Counted from the stretch's first letter, positions 33,893 to 44,884 are shown. The stretch is DNA of 64,000 nucleotides from Loripinus fragilis (GCA_964019695.1 OZ026528.1:52544495-52608494); one strand, 5' to 3'. Numbers and translations are program-made. Notes: a model not told the origin generated them from the letters alone.

Positions 33893-35250
33893 CCTTTCCT
33901 AAAGTAACAACAGTGGGTTACTTGCCAATTCCGAATGCACCAGCTCATGACAACGACACACTATGGAAAGTAATATTGAGATGCATTAAACTGTCAGATA
34001 TTCTTAACCAAGGTCAAACAACAGTTCTCACTTTAGATGAGCAGTTATATTGCAAAGCAAAGATGCTTCAGTGGAGTAATGCAGATGCTACGAGGTCCCT
34101 TTTTATGAGGCTTGTGAGCTTTCATACAGCCTTGACTTTTATGCGTGCTATATGAAAACATATGTCAGATTCAGGACTTGCAGAAGTTTGGACTGAAAGT
34201 GGTGTCTTTGGTGAAAATACAGCAGCAAAAAATTCGCTAGCTAAATCCTACAATCGTGTCGTGCGAGCCCATAAGTTAACATATGAAGCTCTATTGCATA
34301 TTTTGTGGCCACAATTTATCGAATGGTTAAGTGAGCAACAACTTCTAATTGATTCATCAGTTGAAGAGAGAATAAGAACACGTATTGGTTTGATTGAAGA
34401 TAGGGATGATATTGAAAAAAATGTGGATGCATTCAATAGTGTCAAATCTGTAATGAAAGCATTGAACATGCTTTCTCTTATGCAGGACTTTCAAGCCACA
34501 ACATCTCCAATTGTGAAATATTGGCAGCAGTATCTTGATATGGTCTCTGTCTTATTGCATTTTATAAGAGCTGAGAGGGAAGGGGGATTGGCTTTGCACT
34601 TGTCTTCATTTGCAGCCATGCTGCCATGGTTTGCCATCTATGACCATGTTAACTATACCTGCTGGGGATCTGTCTACCTTGCAGATATGCACCAGTTAGA
34701 ATCAAAACATCCTGATGTGTATGAACAGTTTATGGCAGGCAACTTTGTGGTAAAGAGAGTTAGCAGGTTTCACTCAATTATCAACAGATCAAGCACTTGA
34801 ACATGTAAACAAGATAATTAAAACTGTTGGGGGGCTCATAGGAATTACAAGGGAGGACAATACTCGCGATAGGTGGTGTCTGACTTACAATCACAAATGC
34901 CAGGTCTCTGAAAGCACATATGAAATGTTTGGTATCTGTGATCTTGATAGAGAATATACAGTATGGGACGCAAAAGAGTCAACCCCCACTCGTTTGAATC
35001 GTGATGAACAAGATGTTAAGCTTATTATGGATCAACTGAAGCGCTTTGATGCTTTCAGTTGACTGCTAGTCAGTAAGGAAGCTGGTCGTGATATCAACCT
35101 AGAGGAGATTTTATGTCATGAGCTTTCAAATACCCCTCTATCTATTGCTGATACTTCAGGAAAACTCCTTCCATGTGACAGCAAATCAGCCCTGGTTGCC
35201 ATTTTGGAAGCGGTGCTACATCAAAATCATTGCCTGAATCAACTTTGAAA
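33893..35250 (+). pseudogene. Uncharacterised metazoan protein family, N-terminal part, broken
   Basis: Begins right after a 3' splice site (TTATAG ending about 33892). The first frame runs to a TGA at 34153-34155, where a Gly is expected between FMRAI and KHM, and continues in the same frame to 34800. It shifts by one base near 34770 and carries on with STDQALEHVNK, GGLIGITR and RDRWCLTYNHKC; a TGA near 35060 follows. Further blocks are TLDEQLYCKAK, RLVSFHTAL, HLSSFAAMLPWFAIYDHVNY and YLADM. I recognise this ordered set from large multi-copy uncharacterised proteins in invertebrate and fish genomes, which I cannot name; no function is established from sequence. Together with the two following segments it is one gene, rearranged (see 35250-35625). 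It cannot encode an intact product. Confidence 0.6.
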
Positions 35251-35625
35251 CATCCAAATATCTTGCAACAATTCATTTGCAAAAAATGCTAACAACACAA
35301 GCACATCTGTATCCTTACAACATATGACTAGTCTTTCATATCCCGTATCTGATGCCTCTTTTGCATGTAAGATAATTCTGGTGTCAGCTTCTTCATGATC
35401 AGACTTAAGGGAGTCAATGTCACGTCCCATAGTTGATGCAGCTTTGTCAATATCACTGAAACCACCTGCTGTAACATTTTCTCTATCTCATATACATCCA
35501 AGGACATTAGTTCATTAGACAAGGAAGTTGCAAGATTGACTTTATTTTCTGAACTTGATATGAATTTCTCCAAACTTTTTGGAAAAGGAACATCCCTATT
35601 TTCAATCAGACGGCGTATTGATCTA
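35250..35625 (-). pseudogene. Same protein family, middle part, inverted relative to its flanks
   Basis: On the minus strand, reading from about 35625 down, are YRSIRRLIEN, DVPFPKSLEKF and ENKVNLA. A one-base frame change near 35470 follows, then SDHEEADTRIILHA, LVICCKDTDVLVLL and DIWMF, ending near 35250. In family members these blocks lie between the parts found on the plus strand at 33893-35250 and 35626-36120, so this piece has been flipped. The acidic EEAD and DTD pattern, about 20 residues apart, resembles the acidic active site of FEN1/XPG-type PIN nucleases. That functional reading is inference only. Confidence 0.6.
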
Positions 35626-36120
35626 TAACAGGGTGCGACACGGCTAGTCAGTTCAGAGGTTATGGCAAGAAGAAATCGTGGAAGGTATTTGAGAAGCATT
35701 CAGAACTCCTCAAGAATTTAGGTATTGGGAGTCTAACAAAAAACAATTTTTAGTGCTGAACAGTTTGTCTGTAAAATGTATTCAGAGTGCTCTGATATAA
35801 CATCTGTGAATGAGTTGCGATGTGGACTGTTTCGTCAAGGGAAAGTAGATCCAGAATGATTACCACCAGCCAAAGACACGTTGATTCAACATATCCGTAG
35901 AGCTCATTACCAGACTTCAGTCTGGACATCTTCTTTAAAAGCATACCAGCAGCTTGATTCACCTCCTCAGAATGGCTGGCAGATATATACAGATGGTAGA
36001 CACTTAAACCTATACTAACCACTAATGAACCAGTTCCACAAACCTGTGTGGCTAAAGTTAGCTGCGGATGCAAGTCTTGTTCAACAGTACGATGTAAATG
36101 TAGGCGAGGGATGATGATCT
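35626..36120 (+). pseudogene. Same protein family, C-terminal part, broken
   Basis: On the plus strand, TGCDTASQFRGYGKKKSWK starts at about 35629 and runs through HSELLKNLGIGSLTKNN to a frame break near 35750. It continues with AEQFVCKMYSE, NELRCGLFRQGKV, an in-frame TGA near 35857, LPPAKDTLIQHIRRAHYQ and NGWQIY. It ends in stops by about 36120. These blocks are the expected continuation after the DTDVLVLL region that lies inverted just upstream. Minus-strand open frames over the same bases are shadows. Confidence 0.6.
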
Positions 36121-36239
36121 GTACACCTGCATGTTCTTGTGTCGACAGTGTATGCTCAAATCCATATAATGAGCAGTGAAATATATTGACCAGTGACATA
36201 ATGTTAAACCGCTGAGTGATCAAATCAAAGATTTGGGCT

Positions 36240-36800
36240 TAGTGCCCAGAGAAGACTCAGAAGCCCACCAGGGTTTACCTGTTGGATTGCTTTTGCTCTG
36301 GTATTCAGTTTTATTTACTGTTGAGTCCTTATCTTTGTCTTATCTCCTTGTTATATCTTGATCTATATGTTCTAAGAGATGATGCATTGATAAGTTAGGG
36401 GTCTTTCATGCAAACCAAACATCTATGTGTCTTGATCCACATCTGAATTAAGGGTGAGGTTTTGCGCCGTTAAACCTGTTTAAGCCCTCCAGTAAAATAT
36501 TTTACTGACCGTTCCAAGGCGGTACTTCTTTAGTGGATCTTTAATGTTTTTGGTCTTTGTGTGCGTCTGTTTATATGTGCTTCGTGGTCACCTGCCGGGA
36601 AAAGGGCTGACCTCTTGGCTCTCGTTTGTGGTGTCTAACTGTGAGTTTGTCACTTTCCCATTGGTATCCTGGGTCAGGTGTGGCACTTGATTGTATCGAT
36701 TCCTGATCTTTGCACCCTTTCTTACTCAGATCAGGCTAGGCATCTGCAAAGTTTAATAAAGAGTCCTCTCTGTGCACTTAAGAGGTAGATATGAGCCTTC
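36240..36800 (-). repeat. Dispersed repeat family D, copy 2 (reverse)
   Basis: Reverse complement of the sequence type at 44885-45235 and 41395-41530: GGGCTGACCTCTTGGCTC, TCACTTTCCCATTGG, TGATTGTATCGATTCCTGATC and, further left, the part with CTTTCATGCAAACCAAACATC. This is the longest copy in the window. Confidence 0.7.
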
Positions 36801-37439
36801 TAAAATTTCTTCATGAGGACAGTGGTGGATGTTAAGGCTATTTTGATTCTTAGCTTGACTCAAATCCCCCAAATAAGTGTTTTAACGGCTCATATTTCGA
36901 TGTATTTGTTTTCGCAGTGGAACAAATTAAAGGAAAAGATGTTTAAGTTTATAACTGGGTGTATATTTGGTGATCATTTTAGAACCTGAAAACGACCACA
37001 ATATCAAAAGTAATGACTGGCCGAATCTATTTTCAAGTGGATTTTTAATCCGTTGAAATACGTAAAAAAATGGTTTACTTCGCTTTTATCAAGATTGATT
37101 ACGTTCACAAAGTTTAGTACTTTCAGTGCTTTGATTCTTTTTTTTCCTCACTAATTTGGTACTGCAAGGAGCACATTATTATTTAAAATCTTATTTGCAC
37201 TGATACACTAAAAATTTCCCCTTGTTAGGTCTTTGGGGGGGGCGGGGCTTAAAACCATATATATTGCATAAACATTTAATATTTTAGACTTTTTAGCACT
37301 CAATGACCTTTGTCCTCTGCCCTGACCTAAATAACCAATTGCAAATCTGCAGACAAGCATAACGTTGTTACTCAGACATTGGGCAAGCAGAATAACATTG
37401 TCTGCATCCATTAACAAGCCGGCCTCCCATGTCTGAAAA
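36801..37439. other. No gene seen
   Basis: AT-rich, no supported ORF or repeat. A short G-run lies near 37232-37245. Confidence 0.5.
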
Positions 37440-38020
37440 AATGGGTTTGGACTACTAGACTATTAGGGACATGTCTTGGGGCCTTAGAAACCCATGTTTT
37501 ACTAAGATATCTTTGGTATATTTTCTGTAAATGGCATGTTATCAATGTTACCCTACTAACATAGAAAATACTAGTATACAAAATACAAGACTAATAGGAT
37601 ATTATACAAAAGTGTCAATGACATTATTTAAACTTTAAGTCATAAGTATCAATTTCACTCATGAGTGAGATATATTTTCGCTCAACAGCGCGACGTATGT
37701 TACATTTTATACGAAATTGCAGATAATGACTTTACCGATTGCATATAATAATGAACCATGACCCCGAACCCCAGGAAGACAAGATTGGAGACATGTCTTG
37801 GGGCCTTAGAAACCCAAGTTTTTTTTAAGTTTTCTTTGGTCAGGCATCTGTAAATGGCATGTAATCAATGTTACCCTATTAACATTGAAAATACCAACAA
37901 AAAGAGAAGACTAATAGGATATTTTCCAATAGTATTAATGAAATTATTTGAGCTTTACATGTTTGAGCTGGACATAAACACCAGATTCGAGACACATATG
38001 AAACAAAGTTATGTTTTAAA
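37440..38020 (+). repeat. Tandem duplication, about 322 bp period, two units
   Basis: ACATGTCTTGGGGCCTTAG near 37469 recurs near 37791, followed in both by AAACCCA, TGTAAATGGCATGT, ATCAATGTTACCCTA, AACAT.GAAAATAC and GACTAATAGGATATT. Divergence is moderate, so the duplication is not recent. Confidence 0.7.
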
Positions 38021-38259
38021 GCGTAAATTCATTGTATTTCGCTGACAGTATGTAGACATGTTCAACTTCAATTGCAAGACAGTTGGTTAATTCTAAGACG
38101 GACCAGCCTTAATCTTTCATTGGTTGGTCTCACTGCGGTTTAATGACTTAATGGTTGCTTTACTTGTCTGACCATATTCTATGTTTCACCCATGTATCCA
38201 ATGACATTAGATTTATCTCCATGTTGATACACGGAGTAAGTAAGAACATTTCCTATGTT

Positions 38260-38760
38260 CAAACAAAACGAATTATCTGCTTAGCTTTTATTTTCATAGC
38301 AGGTATTTTATACTAAAAAAGTAACTGTGCGACTGATAGCTGCGACAATACACTGCCTACCTAAATATTATGACTATCAATTATTTTATTACTTATTGTT
38401 TACTGTTAATCAACCTTAAACAGCAAATATGAACAAACTTTAGTCTACTTTTATTCTCCTATTACTTAAAGGAGTGATTTATCTCCCTTGAACACATTTT
38501 AAAAGGCAAATCTATGAGTGCTCAATGCATTATACAGTACCTGAGGTTTGTCAGTATACTCGCTGACTGTCTATTTACTCATAAATCAAATATTTGGTAT
38601 CTTCCTGGTTCGAACATACTTTACGATAAACTTTCGATTTACTACTACTTATTGGAGGAGTCACAACTTTCAAGTCTAGTATATGGGTGGCCCACAGTGG
38701 AGAAAAATACTGTGATTTTCATTTTACCAAACAAAATGCACTGATAAATAATTTAAATAA
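38260..38760 (+). repeat. Dispersed repeat family B, copy 2 (no SINE)
   Basis: Continuous version of 1540-2290: CAAACAAAACGAATTATCTGC runs directly into the AGCAGGTATT and TGTGCGACTGATAG part that the SINE separates in copy 1. No gene. Confidence 0.65.
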
Positions 38761-39118
38761 ACAGTCTGTGCCTTGCTGAAATGACGCCTTCCATGACATA
38801 TTGTATGGGTCTTCGTGTTTGCTAATGTTCCATTTAAGAGACGCTACAAATGTTAAAACAAGTCATCCAAACATGATCAAATGAAATGTATAAAAAAAAC
38901 TTATACAATAAAAATTCCAAATTGGTGAAATTCGAGCTTGCGCATAATGGAAAAAAGAATGGAGTTTTGGTGGCAGCGTCTCTTCTTACTGAGCTATCAT
39001 GCATGCTGACAACAAATGGTTATTTAACAAAATAACCAGATCTGATTTCTGACTTTGCTGTCGAAATGTTTTGATTTCAATGTTTACAAACAAGCATTTA
39101 ATGTAAGCATAGCCATTA

Positions 39119-40409
39119 GGGACCGCTCATTATTTAGGTGTCAGGGGGGCGGCTAAAAGAAGGGCGGGTCATCTGAATGTGGCTAGTAGGGGGGAGGTCG
39201 CCATTAACTTTGACTTCCCAGCAGAAGGGGTCATGTTTAAATTGTTTCAACAAAATCATTAGAAAAAATTAATCGTTCGCTTCGCTCGCTCGTGTTTATT
39301 CATTAATCTCTTATATTTAGTTAGGAAGGCCAATAAATTTCTCAGCTTTTATTTTTGCAAGCGCAAAAGTACTTCTATTTTGGTGTTTTTATTGTTATAA
39401 TCATGCTGATTTTGATAGAAAATTGATTAATCAGGCTTTCAGATATGTCCTATTTTCCCCTATTTTTTCTTGACTCTCTTCTTTTCCCTTCTGTTTCTGA
39501 TCCCTACTTTTTCACTCTAAAATGATATTTACACGATATAAATTCAGAATTTTTTCCTCACTCGCTTCGCTCGCTCAAATCTTAGAGAGTAACAATTATA
39601 TTTTTTCCACAGAGCAGACAGATGAAAAAAATCTGTTTTGCTAGTAGTATTGTCACAGCTATTATCTTGCTTGAATATTGAGTATTAAATTTCTTATTTA
39701 ATGTTTTTCAAGCAACTTATTGTAATGATCTTGTACTTGGAAAAGCTCTACTATCACTGCTTTTTTCCACAGATAATTCCTGCTTTTAATTATCACTACT
39801 TTTGTACTTTTTTGTGTAAGGGAGCTTGATACCCTTATTAATTACTCTATTTTAAGAATTCTGTATGTGAAGAAGCCCTTCTATCCCTTCTGTTTTACAC
39901 CCAAAATCACTCCTTTATCGCTCATGATTTTTTTGTCGTCAAAACTTTTATCCCTATACTCTTTCCCTACTTTTTGTGGAAAGGCACTTGAAAGCCTATT
40001 ACCTGTAGCTTAATACTGGTTCAACTCAGGAAGGCCCATCTAGACATAACTGAAAAATTGTTGACTGGAAATTAAGGAAATAATAGAAACAAAATAGTCT
40101 CGAATATAAAATATTCCTTATATTTCATTGGTGGTCAAAACTTGTCAAGATTTAGAATTGAAGCTCAGATACTCATGCAGGCCAATAAATGAATAAAAGT
40201 ACCATAGTACCATACATATGACTTACTGGATATTGCATTTTGACAATATGATATAAAATGGGGGTGGGGGTGTCAGGTTATATTCCATGTGGTTTCCAGG
40301 GGGGGGGGGGGGGTCATTGGATTTTTGTTTTAGAGGGGGGTCATCTAAATTTGGGTGGATCAAAATTTCAGCCGCCCCTCCCCCTGACACTTAAATAATG
40401 AGCGGTCCC
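39119..40409. mobile_element. 1.29 kb TIR element with TA flanks
   Basis: The left end GGGACCGCTCATTATTTAGG and the right end complementary to GGGACCGCTCATTATTTAAG pair over about 36-40 bp, including GTGTCAGGGGG and a GGCGGCT block. TA precedes (39117-39118) and follows (40410-40411), consistent with a TA target duplication. Subterminal GGGGTCATCT.AAT words occur near both ends. The interior has no ORF, two CTTCGCTCGCTC words (about 39285 and 39560) and a SINE 3' fragment (40005-40085). Non-autonomous; superfamily uncertain. Confidence 0.78.
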
Positions 40410-40429
40410 TAAAGCTTGGGAGAACTATA

Positions 40430-40560
40430 GTTTACATACCTACTTGAAGCAAATTCGAATAAACGTTTTCCTTTTGCTAATAAGAGGGCTACGTCTTCAC
40501 CACATGTACGCCAAAATCAGTCGCACCATAACACAGTGACTATCTTTTTTTCATATAATT
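40430..40560 (+). repeat. Repeat family B fragment
   Basis: TACTTGAAGCAAATTCGAATAAACGTTTTCC and the following block match part of 1915-2240. Confidence 0.45.
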
Positions 40561-40803
40561 TAGAGTTCTCCAGTGTTCATCAAAACTGTTCCTTGTGTAT
40601 ATTTGACCCTGTCTAAAAGATGCGCAATCACATGACATGTATCGCATGACCAAATAAAGATAAAGGCCGTGTAATCTATTGCAAATAGTATTTTACCTTG
40701 AAAAAAATCTCTATTATCAGCTGAAAATATATACTTATACCTGATTGTGGCCGATTGTTTGTTTTTTAGACCAACATTATAACATCTCAAAATTCTTCCC
40801 AAT

Positions 40804-41150
40804 AAGCGTGGTAGCTCAGTGGTTAGGAACTTGCCTCTGGTGCTTGAGGTCCCAGGTTCGATCCCCGCTCGTGACGAGGAAAATTTCGGTGTCCGAACAC
40901 GCTTTCTCTAGTGTCATTTGAAGGGATGACGCTAAATAAGTGCACCGTCCTTCGGATCGGGACGTTAACTGGATGTCCCCTGTGCAGGGAAAGTCGCCCC
41001 CTGTGCAGATTAAAGAACCCTACGGTAATTTAGATATGGTTACTTGTAGGCTTTCATCCTGCAACCCGGAGTGTAGAAAATACACCTGCCGATAATACTC
41101 GCAAGAGGGTCTGGCAGTATATAGAGAAAGAAAGAACCCCTAACCCTCAC
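40804..41150 (+). mobile_element. tRNA-derived SINE with conserved central domain
   Basis: The head has an intact A box (TAGCTCAGTGG, 40812-40822) and B box (GGTTCGATCCC, 40855-40865), a functional-looking RNA polymerase III promoter. The body contains CCGTCCTTCGGATCGGGACG followed by GTTAACTGGATGTCCC and a duplicated CCCCTGTGCAG word. This resembles the deeply conserved SINE domain described as Nin-DC, by memory only. The 3' part has GCAAGAGGGTCTGGCAGTATA and an A-rich GAAAGAAAGAA end. Different family from the SINEs at 1580 and 19614. Confidence 0.75.
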
Positions 41151-41394
41151 CACCGTCAACATAGTTAGGATATCTAATTATTTATTTAGCTTATAAATGT
41201 TGCTCGTTATAAAGCCATGAGTTTAGAACTGGGGTTTAGGTACGGTACAAGTGTGCAGCCCGGCGCCCTCCTTCAGTTTTCAGCTTGGAAAATATTGCAC
41301 AACCCGCTTTTTTTAGTTTTAAGAGAGTGCAGGTGTCATTATGCCTCATCGGTGCCGAATACCTTTGTAACGGAACACCCATGGATAAAGTTAG

Positions 41395-41530
41395 TAAGGA
41401 TGCAAAGATCAGGAATCGATATAATCAAGTACCACACCTGACCAAGGATACCAATGGGAAAGTGACAAACTTACAAAGGGACACCACAAACTAGAGCCAA
41501 GAGGCCAGCCCTTTCCCAGTAGGTGACCGC
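41395..41530 (+). repeat. Repeat family D, copy 3 (partial)
   Basis: ATGCAAAGATCAGGAATCGAT, ACCACACCTGACCAAGGA and GAGGCCAGCCCTTTCCCAG match the other copies. Confidence 0.7.
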
Positions 41531-41688
41531 ATTCCAGGAGACCTTTTTGAAATTTATAAATTTCTTTATCCATTGTAAATTTAGTGCAAGTTCTTATGGT
41601 AGAATTTCTAGCTTTGTGTCCTTTTGTCCTGTTTCAGCGGGTTTATTGTGTATTGTGAGATATTCTTTATATAGAGGATCTGACATGA

Positions 41689-41809
41689 GTGCTCATGTTT
41701 TATTGTATTTATTAAACGAGTTGGGGAAAAGAGATAAAATGCGAGGATTGCCGAGCATTTTATCTCTTTTTCGCAACGAGTTTAATAAATGCAATAATAC
41801 AAGAGCACG
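41689..41809. mobile_element. Long imperfect hairpin, about 121 bp
   Basis: The left arm GTGCTCATGTTTTATTG, TTTATTAAACGAGTTG, AAAGAGATAAAATGC is mirrored by GCATTTTATCTCTTTTTC, CAACGAGTTTAATAAA, CAATAATACAAGAGCAC around GAGGATTGCCGA. It is followed by repeat C (41865-42010). The whole may be one larger element. The open frame across it (41523-41951) is not a supported gene. Confidence 0.6.
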
Positions 41810-41864
41810 AATGTTAGATTTTTCTTTATCATGTGACATTAAGATTACTTTGAAATCTCATTTC

Positions 41865-42010
41865 TGGCGTAAAAACGTTATGATTTTGTCATTATGTACG
41901 CAACGTTGTTATGGACGTCATAACGTTTCTCGAAAATCTGTAAACCACTAGTGGTTTATCAATTTTATATTGCATGGCGTTATTTCACTCCCAGACGCGA
42001 CGTCATGTGA
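41865..42010 (+). repeat. Dispersed repeat family C, copy 2
   Basis: ATTATGTACGCAACGTTGTTATGGACGTCAT, GTAAACCACT and ACTCCCAGACGCGACGTCA match 20580-20745. Confidence 0.55.
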
Positions 42011-42059
42011 TAATGATCTTTATTGGTCTTGTTTAGTGTTGTTTCTTACCCCAGAAAAA

Positions 42060-42400
42060 ACAATATTCTAGACTACAATCATTGTGTCAGTTCGTCCGTC
42101 CGTCCGTCAATTAACTGCAGTGAAAACACTCATAACTCTTGAACCACATGGTATATTTCAATAAATTTTTGCATTAAACATCCATTTGAACATCGTCTTA
42201 CCACTGGCATGAATAACAGCTTATTTGATGGACAGGGTTTTTTCTGAGCATCAGTCCAGGCGGTTGTAGCCAGTTAGTAAAAATGCCCCATACCTCTTGA
42301 ACCCATGGTATATTTGGATCAAAGGGGCTCTTACATGGTATGGGAAATTAACATGTGGGTCTGCCCACGCTTGGAATTTTATATTGTGTTTATTAATTGT
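42060..42400 (+). repeat. CCGT-headed repeat with partial internal duplication
   Basis: Starts with a GTCCGTCCGTCCGTC run; TCTTGAACCACATGGTATATTT near 42140 recurs as TCTTGAACCCATGGTATATTT near 42295. The same CCGT head begins the block at 46800. No gene. Confidence 0.55.
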
Positions 42401-42561
42401 CTTGGGTATGAATTTTTTATATCTATGGTGCATTTGAGTTTTTGTGCAATTCCATTGCTAATTTATGACGTCACGTATGATATTACAACAATACCTTAGG
42501 GTACCCAGTTATAATCATTTCTAAAGTAATCGACATACCATGAAATGTTTTATTAAATAAC

Positions 42562-43031
42562 TATGGCGCACTTCGAATCGAGCTATAGTCCCTACTATAG
42601 TTAGTACGTAATAGATGCGCACGCATGTTTTCACCCGAACGGCTACTGTTGCAAACTTTATTTGGTTGGCAAGTAGACAAAAAGAATAGCCCTGTATGGT
42701 CCACTTCAATTCTTCATCGTAGACAAAAAGGATGTTATAAACTGCATAGCCTTTTCTAATAATCAGTTAAGAATAAGTGGGACCAAAAATTAAGCTCAGC
42801 TAGGTTTAATTTAAAACAAACAAATCATTTTGAGACTACTGACTGATCTTGAACCCATCTTGGTAGATAGGTCTAGAGTAGGGAACCAGCCTATTTACTA
42901 AAGTAACGGTGCTCCGACCCTCCGTTGATCTTTAGTAGGTTCGTGACGTCACTCTAGTAGCGACTATCGGTGTTCTTATCAAACTTTAGTTACTATAATA
43001 GGGACTTTAGTTCGATTCGAAAAGGGCCTAT
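42562..43031. mobile_element. MITE, about 470 bp, CTTCGAATCG-type termini
   Basis: Inverted ends of about 45 bp (42562-42606 and 42987-43031) share TTCGAATCGA, TAGTCCCTA.TATAGT and AGTA with few mismatches. A shorter internal inverted pair involves ACTAAAG and CTTTAGTAGG words. No ORF. Superfamily unknown. Confidence 0.65.
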
Positions 43032-44884
43032 ACCATTGACAAGTTCCGTTGATACTATAAATGGCTTTGTATGTATTAGAATGGTTGGTGGACATTCATT
43101 TTTATGACATGGTTCCCCTATTTTTAGCTGTATATTATGTATTTAGTCAAATTTGGAATTAATTTTTTTACGCGTTGCGGTCTTTATATGAAATTCAAGG
43201 ACCGGTAACATTTTTTTTCAACTTGATGTAAACACATGGCCCTAATTCATCGAAATGTAAAAAATGCAATAATTATGTTTCAGTGTAAAACATACTTGAA
43301 TACTTGCTTAGTTTGAATCACCATGCTAGTACGTTTATTGGTAGAAGTTGATATGTTCAGTATTTTTCCCTATTATGGATTGGCAAAGCTTATTTAATAA
43401 AGTGCTTACACAATAATATTACCCATAATGATACAATATGGTGACACCTGTACTAACCACATCTAGTTTCTAACGTTAAAACTACATCTAACCTATGTTA
43501 CACGTAATATGTAACATTATTAAGAATTTTAATTCATACAGAAGAGAAACCTTATGACAAGTCAGTTCATACAGGAGGAGAACCTTATATCTATGATTTT
43601 ATAATTGTAAGCCTCATTAATAAACCTGATTCACAAGAATAGCCGCCTGTCAAACCTATTTGGTAAAATTAACCATTTTGGTCACAGAGAACTCTTGTCC
43701 CCAAAGGTATTGCTAATTTAATGCTTAAATCTTCTCTGATCATTCTGTTCTGTAAAACTTATTCTGATTTCTATCAAATAGTAACATTTATACTTTAGCT
43801 GGCTGTATATTCTAGGCATACAGTTTCGTTTTTGGACCTCACTTATTCATGTTGAACTCTGTTCTTTGATACCTTTGATAAGACTCTGTTACACTTTATC
43901 CTCTTCACAGCACCAAAATGTGGTTACTCTAGTTCAGTTGGGATGTAAAGGAAATATTTGGTCTTCATGGTTTCAAACGTTTGTTGTTATGATATTATGT
44001 TTCTTTAACAATTATCATTCAGGACTTGAGGAAGTAATACACATTGTCTTGGTCCCATAGTGCCATGGAATGGGGACATGGACTTTGGCATTTCTGACCA
44101 TTGAATCATTTGAAATTGTCTAAACATGTCTTTTTTTAAGAAAAGTGGAAGTAGATTTAAAAACAACCTCCATCTGTCGAGTTATGGATTCATTTCAACT
44201 AAATAATTAATTTTGTTAAAAGTGACCTATACCCATAGGAGGTAGGAAATGACAAAGTTACCGGTTTTGGATTTTCATGAAATTTTGCTCAGATCATCAG
44301 AATATACATAGCATGTTTTGTGATAATATGATATCTTGACAAAGACTAGAACATATCTATCTTTGGAATTGAATGTTGAATGTTTTGTAAATTTTTGAGA
44401 AAAAATATTAAAATTTTATAATCACTTCTTCAGAAAAAGTAAACCATCTGTTATCCAATTGGTTTTGTGGTATTAATATAATGCCTATGGTATTTTGGAT
44501 TCAATCTAGATGACAAATCATAGAAATAAACAAAACTATAGATTTAGGACATAGAAATTTAGGGATGGGTACCACCTCAAAGGTGGAGTACGTCAGGGTT
44601 GCTCCCTAAGCCTTATTCTTAACTAACTAATTCGATGAATACTTTTTCATAGTTTGTATATAATGAGTTAATAATATGCAAAGTTTAAAGAAAAATTAAT
44701 GCGTGGGCACAGATGGAAGTACCCTTTTTCATACTTAGTTAAACATTGTCCAGCCACAGGTACATACAATGGTGACGAGGCTTCGCCGAGCATTATTTCG
44801 GCCGGTCCAGGTCTTTTAGTGAAAATGCTCGTGGTCAGTTAGTAAACATGCTTGAGATTTGATTGTCAGTAGCTGGTGCCAATG
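43032..44884. other. No intact gene; one zinc-finger-linker remnant
   Basis: AT-rich, without supported ORFs or repeats apart from the 43532-43600 remnant and a short hairpin (CCACCTCAAAGGTGG) near 44572. A cluster of palindromic words (GCTTCGCCGAGC, CGGCCGG) lies near 44780-44805. Confidence 0.5.
43532..43600 (+). pseudogene. C2H2 zinc-finger linker remnant
   Basis: In one frame the residues HTEEKPY, then DKSV, then HTGGEPY occur. HTGEKPY is the standard linker between C2H2 fingers, but only four residues separate the two linkers instead of about 21, and no Cys pairs remain. Likely a collapsed fragment of a zinc-finger gene. Chance is possible because the segment is only about 25 codons. 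Confidence 0.35.

Noticed and set aside
35750..36223. 157-codon minus-strand frame
   Set aside because: The plus strand over the same bases carries the recognisable C-terminal blocks (LPPAKDTL, HIRRAHYQ); the minus frame is a shadow.
41523..41951. 142-codon plus-strand frame
   Set aside because: Crosses the long hairpin and repeat C; no motif.
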